Shown: in pieces, positions 22,279 to 30,336 of the stretch
Position numbering within the stretch: position 1 is the first letter of the stretch
Layout: every line of letters starts with the position of its first letter
NCBI GenBank assembly: GCA_947629915.1
Contig: CANRFN010000053.1
Location: 1-32,486 of the forward strand
Reading direction: 5' to 3'
DNA length: 32,486 bases
Origin: an uncultured Oscillospiraceae bacterium
Lineage (GTDB): Bacteria > Bacillota > Clostridia > Oscillospirales > Oscillospiraceae
Made by a program: the position numbers and the translations under genes
The notes under the pieces: model-generated
What the model saw: only the letters and a program-made list of their open reading frames with translations
Told to the model about the DNA's origin: nothing
The model's database searches: none

Positions 22279-22884
22279 ATGACGGCGAGAGTGAGGCGGC
22301 GGTCCAAGCAAACTTCGCCATGGGACGGGCTTTGGCAACTGGGCGTGCTGAGCGGGTGCTTCCTGCTGGGCGCATGTGGCGGGTTTCTCTTTTCCGCTGG
22401 TACCGGCAGCAGCGGGGAACTCCAGCGCTGGCTGGAGACCCGGTTTCGGCTGTACGCCGCAGGAGAGGGTCCGGCTCCCAATGTTCCGGCGGTGCTGTGG
22501 GATGTGTTCCGCTGGCCGGCTGCCGCATTTGCGCTGCGCTTCACCGCCCTCGGGGCAGTGGGGGTGCCGATCCTGATGGCGGCCAGGGGATTTCTCCTCT
22601 CTTTTACTGCCATGGTTTTTGTCCAGATGTTCGGTTTTCCCGGTGCCGCCGCCGTCCTGGTGCTCTTTTCCGTGACGGTGCTGCTGGTGATCCCGGTACT
22701 GTTCGTGGTGGCGGACAACAGCTTTGCCCGCTCTGTGGACTGCCTGAAAACCGGCACCGCGCCTGCGATGCGATCTCCCATCATCGCAGCCCTATTTCCC
22801 TTAGGGATCCTTGCACTGGCTGCCTGCCTGCAGATCACGGTAATCCCTGTATGGTTTGCAGCCCTCTGTGCGTTCCTATTCTAA
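22279..22884 (+). CDS. Stage II sporulation protein M (SpoIIM)-like membrane protein
   Basis: A 201-aa membrane protein with about four or five hydrophobic segments. The stretch ALGAVGVPILMAARGFLLSF resembles the core of SpoIIM, the mother-cell protein that, with SpoIID and SpoIIP, drives engulfment. Gene order supports the call, since spoIIM lies next to the xerD-like recombinase gene in other Firmicutes. The start is ambiguous among ATGs at 22261, 22273 and 22279; I take 22279 because GGGGTG lies six bases before it. The N-terminus is basic (RVRRRSKQ). The sequence is divergent, so a DUF-type SpoIIM relative is possible. Confidence 0.65.
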   Translation: MTARVRRRSKQTSPWDGLWQLGVLSGCFLLGACGGFLFSAGTGSSGELQRWLETRFRLYAAGEGPAPNVPAVLWDVFRWPAAAFALRFTALGAVGVPILMAARGFLLSFTAMVFVQMFGFPGAAAVLVLFSVTVLLVIPVLFVVADNSFARSVDCLKTGTAPAMRSPIIAALFPLGILALAACLQITVIPVWFAALCAFLF

Positions 22885-22926
22885 AAAACTAGCAAGTACA
22901 CCACAAGATATAAGGAGTTGAGCGAA

Positions 22927-23802
22927 TTGGATTACATCGAAGGATATGAGAAGTGGCTTAGGGACCGGCAGGCTGCCGAGAACACGCTGAGCTCCTATGT
23001 CCGCGATATCCGCCAGTTCATGCAGTGGCTGGAGGAAGGCAACGTTGACGTGCTGAACGTCACCGAAGCGGACGTCAAGGAATACAACGACTATATGCTC
23101 GGCAAAGGCAAGTCCAAGTCCACCGCTGTGCGGAGCATCGCCGCACTGAAGTCCTTCTACAACTACCTCTTCAACACCCGCCAGCTGCCCTCCAACCCCA
23201 TCAAGGCCATGAAGGTGGAGCGGGCGGAGCGGAAGCTCCCGGCAGTGCTGTCCAGCCGCGAGGTGGAGCACCTGCTGGCCCAGCCCAACCTGAAGGAGCA
23301 CAAGGGCGTCCGGGACAAGGCCATGATGGAGCTGCTCTATGCCTCCGGCGTGCGCGTGTCCGAGCTCATCGCCCTGAACGTGCAGGACGTGAATCTCTCC
23401 GCCATGTTCCTGCGCTGCGTAGGCACCAGCGGCGAGCGCCTGGTTCCCATCTACAAGGCCGCCATCAACTCCCTGAAGACCTATATCGTGGATGTCCGGC
23501 CGTATATCCTGAACGACCCGGACAACGAGGCGCTGTTCGTGAATATGAACGGCGAGCGGATGTCCCGCCAGGGCTGCTGGAAGATCATCAAGTACTACCA
23601 GCAGAAGGCCGGCATCACCAAGGACATCACGCCCCACACCCTGCGGCACTCCTTTGCCGCACACCTCCTGGAGAACGGGGCAGATCTGAAGTCCATCCAG
23701 GAGCTGCTGGGCCACACCGACATCTCCACCACCCAGGTGTATAACCAGATCGTGAACCAGCACTTGCGGGATGTGTACGCCCGCTCCCATCCCAGAGCGT
23801 AA
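22927..23802 (+). CDS. xerD: Tyrosine recombinase XerD-like
   Basis: Site-specific recombinase of 291 aa, probably for chromosome dimer resolution. TTG 22927 is chosen because TAAGGAG is nine bases upstream. The N-terminal SAM-like core-binding domain covers about residues 1-95. The catalytic domain has Arg143 in ASGVRVSEL, His237 and Arg240 in PHTLRHSF, His263 in LLGHTDIS and the nucleophile Tyr272 in TTQVYNQI. The beta-hairpin that usually reads GKGxKER is RCVGTSGER here, so the customary catalytic lysine is missing. There is no phage or integron context; it stands between spoIIM-like and ruvC. It may be XerD proper or a related chromosomal Xer. Confidence 0.85.
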   Translation: MDYIEGYEKWLRDRQAAENTLSSYVRDIRQFMQWLEEGNVDVLNVTEADVKEYNDYMLGKGKSKSTAVRSIAALKSFYNYLFNTRQLPSNPIKAMKVERAERKLPAVLSSREVEHLLAQPNLKEHKGVRDKAMMELLYASGVRVSELIALNVQDVNLSAMFLRCVGTSGERLVPIYKAAINSLKTYIVDVRPYILNDPDNEALFVNMNGERMSRQGCWKIIKYYQQKAGITKDITPHTLRHSFAAHLLENGADLKSIQELLGHTDISTTQVYNQIVNQHLRDVYARSHPRA

Positions 23803-23822
23803 TTCCTGACCCCCGCGCTTAG

Positions 23823-23858
23823 ATCGGCAGACGGAGATGTTCGCCGTCTGCCGATTTT
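23823..23858 (+). terminator. Intrinsic terminator after xerD
   Basis: ATCGGCAGACGG (23823-23834) and CCGTCTGCCGAT (23844-23855) form a perfect 12-bp stem with a 9-base loop, then TTTCC. Confidence 0.82.
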
Positions 23859-23923
23859 CCTTGCCCTTTGGGGCAGTATAGCGAGGGGGTTGCTCTGTCT
23901 CCCTGCGAGGTGAATCACCAGCC

Positions 23924-24418
23924 ATGATCATCCTGGGTGTGGACCCCGGCTTTGCCATCGTGGGATTCGGCCTTCTGGAGAGCAACGCCACGAAGTACCG
24001 CCTTCTCACCTGCGGGGCCATCACCACCCCGGCCGGCGTCCGGCTCTCCGCCCGGCTTCTGCAGATCGCAGGGGACCTGGAGCAGCTGATCCACCAGTTC
24101 AAGCCGGATGTGATGGCCATCGAGGAGCTGTTCTTCAACAACAACGTCACCACGGGCATCGGCGTGGCCCAGGCCCGCGGCGTGATTCTCATGACCGCCG
24201 AAAAGATGGGGGTTCCCATCTGTGAATACAACCCGTCCCAGGTAAAGCAGGCCGTGGTGGGCTATGGAAAAGCCCAGAAGAAGCAGGTGATGGACATGAC
24301 CCGCCGGCTTCTCAACCTGACTGCCGTACCGAAACCCGATGACGCAGCGGATGCCGTGGCGATCGCCCTCTGTCATGCGCGGTCTGCGTCCTCTCTGCTC
24401 TCCAATGTCGCTCGCTAA
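23924..24418 (+). CDS. ruvC: Crossover junction endodeoxyribonuclease RuvC
   Basis: Cuts Holliday junctions during recombinational repair, working with RuvAB. The 164-aa protein has the RNase H-like fold signature with acidic catalytic residues: Asp7 in ILGVDPGFA, Glu67/Glu68 in AIEELFFNNN, and the C-terminal Asp group (139, 140, 143) in PDDAADAVAIALCH. The ATG at 23924 follows GAGGTGA. It is the first gene of a compact ruvC-ruvA-ruvB operon, separated from xerD by a terminator; I did not find a convincing promoter in the 65-base gap. Confidence 0.96.
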   Translation: MIILGVDPGFAIVGFGLLESNATKYRLLTCGAITTPAGVRLSARLLQIAGDLEQLIHQFKPDVMAIEELFFNNNVTTGIGVAQARGVILMTAEKMGVPICEYNPSQVKQAVVGYGKAQKKQVMDMTRRLLNLTAVPKPDDAADAVAIALCHARSASSLLSNVAR

Positions 24419-24442
24419 TTCCCTGACTGGAGGAAGACACCC

Positions 24443-25045
24443 ATGTTCTACTATCTTGAGGGCAAAGTGGCCCACATCGGCCCCAGCCTCGCCGTGATCG
24501 ACTGCGGCGGGGTGGGGTTCTCCTGTTTTACCACCAGCCGCACCCTGGGCACCCTCACCATGGGCAAGACGGCCAAGCTCTACACCTTTTTGTACACCCG
24601 GGAGGACGTGATGGACCTCTACGGGTTCGCCACGGAGCAGGAGCGCACCAGCTTTCAGATGCTGCTGGGGGTCTCCGGCGTGGGGCCCAAGGCCGCCATC
24701 GCCCTGCTGTCCACCAACTCCCCGGAGAACCTGGCCGTGGCCATTGTCTCGGACGACACCAAGGCCCTCACCTCGGCCCCGGGCATCGGCAAGAAGATCG
24801 CCCAGCGCATCATCCTGGAGCTGAAGGACAAGCTCTCCAAGGGCCAGATCGTCACCCACACCGGAGAGGCCTATGCCGGCGGCGTCACGGTGATTCCCCA
24901 GGACAAGCGCAGCGAGGCCACTGCCGCGCTGGCGGTGCTGGGCTACGCGCCGGGGGAGATCGCCACCGCCCTCAGCGGCATCGACATGGCCTCCCTGGAG
25001 CTGCAGGACATCATCAAGCAGGCGCTGAAAAAGATGGTGAAGTGA
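24443..25045 (+). CDS. ruvA: Holliday junction branch migration protein RuvA
   Basis: Junction-binding subunit that loads RuvB. The 200-aa protein has an N-terminal OB fold (MFYYLEGKVAHIGPSLAVI and LYTREDVMDLYGF). Two helix-hairpin-helix motifs follow (LLGVSGVGPKAAIALL and SAPGIGKKIAQRII). A C-terminal RuvB-binding domain comes after a flexible linker (EATAALAVLGYAPGEI). GGAGGAAG precedes the ATG. It follows ruvC by 24 bases and precedes ruvB by 13. Confidence 0.97.
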   Translation: MFYYLEGKVAHIGPSLAVIDCGGVGFSCFTTSRTLGTLTMGKTAKLYTFLYTREDVMDLYGFATEQERTSFQMLLGVSGVGPKAAIALLSTNSPENLAVAIVSDDTKALTSAPGIGKKIAQRIILELKDKLSKGQIVTHTGEAYAGGVTVIPQDKRSEATAALAVLGYAPGEIATALSGIDMASLELQDIIKQALKKMVK

Positions 25046-25058
25046 GGAGGGGAGCCGC

Positions 25059-26138
25059 GTGAGCATTGAGTTTTCGGAAAGCAATGAAATTGTTCCAGAA
25101 CAGCCATTGGTCACCTCCACCCTCCTGAAAGAGGACGAAGGGGAATTTTCCCTGCGCCCCAAGACACTGAGCGAGTATATTGGCCAGAAAAAAGCAAAAG
25201 ATAACCTCAGCATTTTCATCCAGGCCGCCAAGCTCCGCAACGAGCCCCTGGACCATGTGCTGCTCCACGGCCCCCCGGGGCTTGGAAAGACCACCCTGTC
25301 CAACATCATCGCCAATGAGATGGGGGTAAACATCCGGGTGACCTCCGGGCCGGCCATTGAAAAGCCGGGAGACCTGGCGGCGCTGCTCACCAATCTCCAG
25401 GAGAACGACATTCTCTTTGTGGACGAGATTCACCGGCTGAACCGGCAGGTAGAGGAGATCCTCTATCCGGCCATGGAGGACTACGCCATCGACATCATCA
25501 TCGGCAAGGGCCCCTCCGCCAACAGCGTCCGGCTGGATCTGCCCAAGTTCACCCTGGTGGGCGCCACCACCCGTTCCGGCCAGCTGTCTGCCCCATTGCG
25601 GGACCGGTTCGGCGTGACCCTCCGGTTGGAGCTCTACACCCCGGAGGAGCTGTCCATGATCGTGACCCGGTCTGCGGACATTCTGAACGTCCCCATCGAG
25701 CCGGACGGCTCCATGGAGATCGCCCGGCGGAGCAGGGGAACCCCCCGGATCGCCAACCGCATGCTGCGGCGGGTGCGGGACTTCGCCCAGGTCACCGCCG
25801 GAGGCGTGATCACCAAGAACGTGGCGGACAAGGCCCTGCAGGCCCTGGAGATCGACTCCCTGGGGCTGGACAACCTGGACCGCCGGATGCTGAAGAGCAT
25901 CATCTACAACTACGGCGGCGGGCCGGTGGGTCTGGACACCCTGGCCGCCACCATCAACGAGGAGTCCGTGACGCTGGAGGACGTGTACGAGCCCTACCTG
26001 ATGCAGTTGGGCTTTCTCACCCGTACCCCGAGAGGGCGCTGCGTCACGGCAAAAGCCTATCATCATTTGGGAATTCCAATTCCGAATCAATTTGGCGGGA
26101 CAGACGCGGGCTTGCAGATGTCCATCGAGGATATGTAA
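25059..26138 (+). CDS. ruvB: Holliday junction branch migration helicase RuvB
   Basis: AAA+ motor that drives branch migration. The 359-aa protein starts at GTG 25059 after GAGGAGGGG. Walker A is GPPGLGKTT (residues 71-79), Walker B ILFVDEIHRL (about 118-127), the arginine finger region LRDRFG, and the C-terminal winged helix ends TPRGRCVTAKAYHHLGI. There is an N-terminal extension of about 25 acidic residues before the usual LRPKTL start, which is common in Clostridia. It is the last gene of the ruv operon. Confidence 0.97.
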   Translation: MSIEFSESNEIVPEQPLVTSTLLKEDEGEFSLRPKTLSEYIGQKKAKDNLSIFIQAAKLRNEPLDHVLLHGPPGLGKTTLSNIIANEMGVNIRVTSGPAIEKPGDLAALLTNLQENDILFVDEIHRLNRQVEEILYPAMEDYAIDIIIGKGPSANSVRLDLPKFTLVGATTRSGQLSAPLRDRFGVTLRLELYTPEELSMIVTRSADILNVPIEPDGSMEIARRSRGTPRIANRMLRRVRDFAQVTAGGVITKNVADKALQALEIDSLGLDNLDRRMLKSIIYNYGGGPVGLDTLAATINEESVTLEDVYEPYLMQLGFLTRTPRGRCVTAKAYHHLGIPIPNQFGGTDAGLQMSIEDM

Positions 26139-26144
26139 AAATAG

Positions 26145-26174
26145 TTTCAGATTTCTTTTCTTTCTGAAATTTCT
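26145..26174 (+). terminator. Weak AT-rich terminator after ruvB
   Basis: TTTCAGA (26145-26151) pairs with TCTGAAA (26163-26169), followed by TTTCT. The rest of the gap to the next promoter (26175-26238) shows nothing else. Confidence 0.5.
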
Positions 26175-26238
26175 ATCCAGATCTGATGCACGCTTTAGAG
26201 AAATTCTGGGATTTTCCAAAAAACTTGCATAAAACCGA

Positions 26239-26267
26239 TTGACACGCGCACGCATATGTGGTAAGAC
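26239..26267 (+). promoter_or_regulatory. Promoter of the SigH-like gene
   Basis: TTGACA (26239-26244), 17-base spacer, TAAGAC (26262-26267). The -35 box is perfect, the -10 box weak. The spacer contains the small palindrome CATATG. Confidence 0.6.
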
Positions 26268-26287
26268 TACAGAGGTTGTTGAGACGA

Positions 26288-26869
26288 ATGTTATCTTCAT
26301 TTGAGAGCTATTCTGACGAGGAACTCTGTGCATTATCGCAACAGGGGCAGGCAACTGCCGAAGAGGAATTGGTGAACAGATATCACCGCTCTGTCCGCAT
26401 GATCTCCCGCCCCTATTTTCTGGCCGGAGGAGACACGGAGGATCTCATCCAGGAGGCCATGGTCGGCCTTCTGAAAGCAATTCGCGAATTTGATCCATCC
26501 CGGAAAGTCTCTTTCAGTGCCTTTGCCGAAGTATGTATCCGCAATCGTATCCGCTCTGCCATTACCAGCGCAGCCAGGGACAAGCACGCCCCCCTCAACG
26601 ACAGCGTGCCCCTGGACAGTTCTCTCCCGCTCTGTACCGATGACCCGGAGGACGGGTTCATCAGCAGGGAGGCTGAGGCAGAGCGTCTGGACCGACTGAA
26701 AAACCTGCTGTCGCCCTTGGAACGGGATATACTGGAGCTGTTCCTCCGTGGGCTGTCCTATCGTGAGATCGGAGTTCAGGTAAGGCGTCCGGTCAAATCG
26801 GTGGACAATGCAGTCCAGCGTATCCGGCGGAAAGTTGCCGGCACTTTAGGCGATTACAGCGAAAGCTGA
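26288..26869 (+). CDS. SigH (Spo0H)-like sigma-70 family RNA polymerase sigma factor
   Basis: Sigma factor of about 193 aa. Region 2 is recognisable in YSDEELCALSQQGQ, AEEELVNRYHRSVRMISRPY, GDTEDLIQEAMVGLLKAI and SAFAEVCIRNRIRSAITSA. Region 4 is the helix-turn-helix LSYREIGVQVRRPVKSVDNA. This pattern, with KSVDNAVQRIRRK near the C-terminus, resembles SigH of Bacillus, which directs early sporulation and competence genes, although SigH normally sits near rpmG-secE-nusG. A second, SigH-derived sigma factor is also possible. The ATG at 26288 is downstream of the promoter, with AGAGG rather far away; TTG codons at 26276 and 26279 are alternatives. Confidence 0.8.
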   Translation: MLSSFESYSDEELCALSQQGQATAEEELVNRYHRSVRMISRPYFLAGGDTEDLIQEAMVGLLKAIREFDPSRKVSFSAFAEVCIRNRIRSAITSAARDKHAPLNDSVPLDSSLPLCTDDPEDGFISREAEAERLDRLKNLLSPLERDILELFLRGLSYREIGVQVRRPVKSVDNAVQRIRRKVAGTLGDYSES

Positions 26870-26933
26870 CGCAATATAATCTAGTCCCAGCAGGTTGCTT
26901 CCCGGTTCTGGGCACAAAGAAGAGGGTATTTCC

Positions 26934-27212
26934 ATGTACGAAGACAAGACCTTAGTATGCAAAGAGTGTGGCAAGGAATTCGTGTTCACCGCCGGTGAGC
27001 AGGAGTTCTTTGCTGAGCGCGGCTTCCAGAATGAGCCCCAGCGCTGCAAAGCATGCCGTGACGCACGCAAGGCTGCCTCCCGCGGCCCCCGCGAGTACTT
27101 CACCGCTGTCTGCGCCTCCTGCGGAGGCGAAGCCCGCGTTCCTTTTGAGCCGAAGTCCGATCGCCCCGTCTACTGCAGCGAGTGCTTCGCTAAGATGCGC
27201 GCACAGGGCTAA
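26934..27212 (+). CDS. Zinc-ribbon protein with CxxC-x17-CxxC domain
   Basis: Small cytoplasmic protein of 92 aa with four CxxC pairs: CKEC near residue 9, CKAC near 38, CASC near 61 and CSEC near 82. The last two are separated by exactly 17 residues, the pattern of the CxxC-x17-CxxC family found in Firmicutes and Chloroflexi; the first pair belongs to a related zinc-ribbon (zf-trcl type). Probable zinc binder, perhaps nucleic-acid or ribosome associated; function not known. ATG 26934 follows AAGAGGG. It is followed by a very strong terminator. A TATAAT lies at 26874-26879 without a clear -35 box. Confidence 0.85.
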   Translation: MYEDKTLVCKECGKEFVFTAGEQEFFAERGFQNEPQRCKACRDARKAASRGPREYFTAVCASCGGEARVPFEPKSDRPVYCSECFAKMRAQG

Positions 27213-27241
27213 TTTCGCTCATCCATCTCACGAAACCTGCC

Positions 27242-27273
27242 AAAAAGGGCCGCGCCGGGCGCGGCCCTTTTTT
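27242..27273 (+). terminator. Strong intrinsic terminator
   Basis: AAAAAGGGCCGCGC (27242-27255), loop CGG, GCGCGGCCCTTTTTT. The stem is perfect and is followed by a run of T, and it works on both strands in principle. Confidence 0.93.
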
Positions 27274-27286
27274 GTCTTCCCCCGAC

Positions 27287-27315
27287 TTGTATCTCATACC
27301 GGGCTGTGATATACT
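27287..27315 (+). promoter_or_regulatory. Sigma-A promoter of purB
   Basis: TTGTAT (27287-27292), 17-base spacer, TATACT (27310-27315), 29 bases before the TTG start. Confidence 0.7.
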
Positions 27316-27344
27316 CTGCCAGACAATCAAAGGAGGGATCCCCC

Positions 27345-28781
27345 TTGCAGAAAGCAATCTACGAGAGCCCGTTATCATCCCGATATGCCAGCGATGAGAT
27401 GCAGTACATCTTCTCCCCGGACAAGAAATTCTCCACCTGGCGCCGGCTGTGGATCGCCCTGGCCAGGGCAGAGATGGAACTGGGATTGCCCGTCACCCAG
27501 GAACAGATCGATGAGATGGAGGCCCACATCACCGACATCGACTACGAGATGGCCGCACAGAAGGAGCGGGAGCTCCGCCACGATGTGATGGCCCACATCC
27601 ACACCTTCGGCGCCCTGTGCCCCAAGGCCATGCCCATCATCCACCTGGGCGCCACCAGCTGCTACGTGGGAGACAACACCGATGTGATCCTCATGCGGGA
27701 GGGGCTCCAGCTGGTGCGGGACAAGCTGGTGCGGGTACTGGCCGCGCTGGCCTCCTTTGCAGACAAGTACAAGGCCCTGCCCACCCTGGGCTTTACCCAC
27801 TTCCAGGCGGCGCAGCTGGTAACCGTGGGCAAGCGGGCCACCCTCTGGATGAACGAGCTGCTGATGGACCTGGATGAGGTGGAGTACCGCATCCAGGGTT
27901 TGAAGCTGCTGGGCTGCAAGGGCACCACCGGCACCCAGGCGTCCTTCCTGGAGCTCTTTGCCGGGGACCACGAGAAGTGCCGGGAACTGGACCGGAAGAT
28001 CGCCCGGGAGATGGGCTTCCAAGAGACCGTCCCCGTCTCCGGCCAGACCTACTCCCGAAAGGTGGACGCCGCCGTGCTGGCCACCCTCTCCGGCATCGCC
28101 CAGTCTGCCAGCAAGTTCGCCACAGACCTCCGGCTGCTCTGCCACCTGAAAGAGGTGGAGGAGCCCTTTGAGCGCCACCAGATCGGCTCTTCCGCCATGC
28201 CGTACAAGCGCAACCCCATGCGCTGCGAGCGGATCTGCTCTCTGGCCCGCTACGTGATGGTGGACGTGAACAACGCCTCTATCACCGCCGCCACCCAGTG
28301 GTTTGAGCGCACCCTGGACGACTCCGCCAACAAGCGGCTCTCCGTCCCTGAGGCGTTCCTGGCCGTGGACGCCATCCTGAACATCTACCTCAATGTGGTC
28401 TCCGGTCTGGTGGTCCACGAGCAGGTGATCCACCGCCACATCATGGAGGAGCTGCCCTTCATGGCCAGCGAAAACATCATGATGGACGCGGTAAAGCGGG
28501 GCGGCAACCGGCAGGAGCTCCACGAGCGGATTCGGGTGCTCTCCCAGGAGGCCGGCCGCAACGTGAAGGATCTGGGGCTCGCCAACAACCTGCTGGAGCT
28601 CATCGCCGCCGATCCGGCGTTCGGCCTCAACATGGAGGATCTCTCCGCCCACATGGATCCCGCCCTCTACATCGGCCGCTGCCCGCAGCAGGTGGAGGAG
28701 TTTCTCCGGGACGATGTCCAGCCGGTGCTGGACGCCCACGCCGAGGCGCTGCAGGGGAAGGCCGTTGAACTGAAGGTATAA
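27345..28781 (+). CDS. purB: Adenylosuccinate lyase
   Basis: Fumarase-superfamily enzyme that removes fumarate from SAICAR and adenylosuccinate in purine synthesis. The 478-aa protein starts at TTG 27345, seven bases after AAAGGAGGG; an ATG upstream would overlap the promoter. Signature regions: HDVMAHIHTFG with the conserved His, HLGATSCYVGDNTD, and the mobile lyase loop GSSAMPYKRNPMRCE containing the catalytic Ser. It is monocistronic, flanked by terminators; other pur genes are not in the window. Confidence 0.96.
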   Translation: MQKAIYESPLSSRYASDEMQYIFSPDKKFSTWRRLWIALARAEMELGLPVTQEQIDEMEAHITDIDYEMAAQKERELRHDVMAHIHTFGALCPKAMPIIHLGATSCYVGDNTDVILMREGLQLVRDKLVRVLAALASFADKYKALPTLGFTHFQAAQLVTVGKRATLWMNELLMDLDEVEYRIQGLKLLGCKGTTGTQASFLELFAGDHEKCRELDRKIAREMGFQETVPVSGQTYSRKVDAAVLATLSGIAQSASKFATDLRLLCHLKEVEEPFERHQIGSSAMPYKRNPMRCERICSLARYVMVDVNNASITAATQWFERTLDDSANKRLSVPEAFLAVDAILNIYLNVVSGLVVHEQVIHRHIMEELPFMASENIMMDAVKRGGNRQELHERIRVLSQEAGRNVKDLGLANNLLELIAADPAFGLNMEDLSAHMDPALYIGRCPQQVEEFLRDDVQPVLDAHAEALQGKAVELKV

Positions 28782-28824
28782 GAAGAGGGGAGAGGAAGTC
28801 TCTCCTCAACAGAATAGCCATTTC

Positions 28825-28865
28825 CGGGCGCAGCCTGTCTCCCACAGGCAGCGCCCGCTTTTATT
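28825..28865 (+). terminator. Intrinsic terminator of purB
   Basis: CGGGCGCAGCCTGT pairs with ACAGGCAGCGCCCG around CTCCC and is followed by CTTTTATT. A smaller hairpin (GAGGGGAGAG at 28785-28794 with CTCTCCTC at 28800-28807) precedes it directly after the purB stop. Confidence 0.85.
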
Positions 28866-28928
28866 CTCTCAGTTTTTTTGCCTGTTCCACTAAGAGATTC
28901 CGACTGCTTGGTTGTTTCAGGAATAGAA

Positions 28929-28951
28929 GGTGCGGTGACGCGGACCGCACC
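28929..28951 (+). promoter_or_regulatory. Inverted repeat in the ECF sigma leader
   Basis: GGTGCGGT (28929-28936) and ACCGCACC (28944-28951) are perfect arms with a 7-base loop, ending eight bases before the Shine-Dalgarno of the sigma gene. It could be an operator or a leader hairpin. No convincing sigma-A promoter was found between the purB terminator and this site, so the gene may use an alternative (possibly its own) sigma factor. Confidence 0.45.
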
Positions 28952-28975
28952 GACCGAAAGGAGGCCTTATGCGTC

Positions 28976-29545
28976 ATGGACTACGGTGCCAGTAGCTACC
29001 GCCGTTTCCTTGATGGCGATGACAACGGAATTGTAGAGGTCATCCGAGACTACAAAGATGGCCTCATCCTATTCCTCAACCGGTATGTGAACAACATCCA
29101 CACGGCGGAGGAACTGGCAGAGGAGACCTTCTTCCGCCTTGTGACCAAGAAACCCTGCTTCACAGCACGGTACTCCTTCAAGACGTGGCTGTACACCATC
29201 GGCAGGAACACAGCGCTGAACCACCTGAAACACGCCCGCAAGACGGTGGACCTGGATGATGAGGCATGGCAGCAGCTCCGCAGCGAGGAGGAGGATCTGG
29301 AGCGCAGCCACATCCGGGAGGAGCAGCGGATCCAAGTGCACCGAGCGCTTGCCCGCATTCCCGCCCAGTACGGCAGTGTTCTATACCTCAAGTTCTTTGA
29401 GGACCTCACCAACGAGCAGATCGGCGCTGTGCTGCACAAGAGCAAGCGGCAGGTGGAAAATCTGCTCTACCAGGGAAAGAAGGCTCTGAAAGCCCAATTG
29501 GAACAGGAGGGATTTTACTATGAAGACGTATCAGCAGATGGCTGA
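28976..29545 (+). CDS. ECF-type sigma-70 family RNA polymerase sigma factor
   Basis: Alternative sigma factor of 189 aa with region 2 (IVEVIRDYKDGLILFLNRYV, TAEELAEETFFRLVTKKP, SFKTWLYTIGRNTALNHLK) and region 4 (RIPAQYGSVLYLKFFEDLTN, EQIGAVLHKSKRQVENLLYQ). It overlaps the following membrane protein gene by 26 bases, the usual layout of a sigma/anti-sigma pair. ATG 28976 is 11 bases after AAAGGAGG; a nearer out-of-frame ATG at 28969 opens only an 8-codon frame ending at 28995. The signal it responds to cannot be read from sequence. Confidence 0.9.
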   Translation: MDYGASSYRRFLDGDDNGIVEVIRDYKDGLILFLNRYVNNIHTAEELAEETFFRLVTKKPCFTARYSFKTWLYTIGRNTALNHLKHARKTVDLDDEAWQQLRSEEEDLERSHIREEQRIQVHRALARIPAQYGSVLYLKFFEDLTNEQIGAVLHKSKRQVENLLYQGKKALKAQLEQEGFYYEDVSADG

Positions 29546-30296
29546 GGACGTGCTGGCCCGGAGAGATCAGTATCAGGCACAGCAGAGAGCCCGCCGAAAG
29601 AAGATGCTCACCATACTGCCGTGCGCCGGCCTCGTGCTGCTGGCGGGCATCGGGATCTGGCGCGGCAATGTGCCTTCCAGCGGAGACACCCCGCAAGGCC
29701 CCGCTGCAGATACCCCGGCCAGTACAGCGCCGGCCACAGCGCCCCCAGCTGAAACAGACAGCCACGATGAGGCGGCCGGTGGCCTCATCGTGAACTGGAT
29801 GAACGCGGGCTCCAGCAGCAGCGCGGACATTGACACCATCACCACAGACTACGACAATCTCCCAGCGGAGGAGTGGGATACCGTCTCCCAGGCGTTCGCC
29901 GAGGCCGCAGGCATTCCCTATGAAGACTTTGTCCAGCGCATTCCGGACGCACTGCGGAAGGGCATCTCTTTCTATGGCCTCTCCACCCGGAAATATGCAG
30001 ATGGCGTGGCCTCCGAGGAGTACTATCCCCACGACTATATCCTCCAGTGCACCGGAGACGGCGACAGCAGCATCACCATCGCGCTCTGCCCGGATGAGTG
30101 GCCCCTGCGGTGCGAGAGAGTGATCACAGACGATACAAAGCAGTCCTGGGTGCACGATACAGCCGTGACCGTGATCGGCTTGAACAGCACCTTCTACGTA
30201 AGCTACGAGTATCACGGGACATTCTACGACATCGAGACCTACAATGTATCCCAGGCAGATCTGGAGGCGCTTCTGAACAGCCTCTTAGCCCCATAG
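29520..30296 (+). CDS. Membrane-anchored protein, probable anti-sigma factor
   Basis: A 258-aa protein encoded in overlap with the ECF sigma gene. Residues of about 1-27 form a charged cytoplasmic stub, residues of about 28-48 a transmembrane segment (MLTILPCAGLVLLAGIGIW), then a Pro/Ala/Thr-rich linker (about 52-85) and an extracytoplasmic domain of about 170 residues with no motif I can name. Arrangement and topology suggest it restrains the sigma factor until an outside signal is sensed, but the short cytoplasmic part lacks a recognisable zinc anti-sigma motif. GGAGGG precedes ATG 29520. Confidence 0.7.
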   Translation: MKTYQQMAEDVLARRDQYQAQQRARRKKMLTILPCAGLVLLAGIGIWRGNVPSSGDTPQGPAADTPASTAPATAPPAETDSHDEAAGGLIVNWMNAGSSSSADIDTITTDYDNLPAEEWDTVSQAFAEAAGIPYEDFVQRIPDALRKGISFYGLSTRKYADGVASEEYYPHDYILQCTGDGDSSITIALCPDEWPLRCERVITDDTKQSWVHDTAVTVIGLNSTFYVSYEYHGTFYDIETYNVSQADLEALLNSLLAP

Positions 30297-30303
30297 GTAC
30301 AAG

Positions 30304-30336
30304 CTCCCCTGCCATCGGCAATCGGCGGCAGGGGAG
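30304..30336 (+). terminator. Terminator after the anti-sigma-like gene
   Basis: CTCCCCTGCC (30304-30313) pairs with GGCAGGGGAG (30327-30336), followed by TGCTCTATTCC. The stem is strong and the T-run poor. Confidence 0.6.

Noticed and set aside
22927..23802. Integrase of a mobile element
   Set aside because: No attachment repeats, phage or transfer genes are nearby, and the neighbours are chromosomal spoIIM-like and ruv genes.
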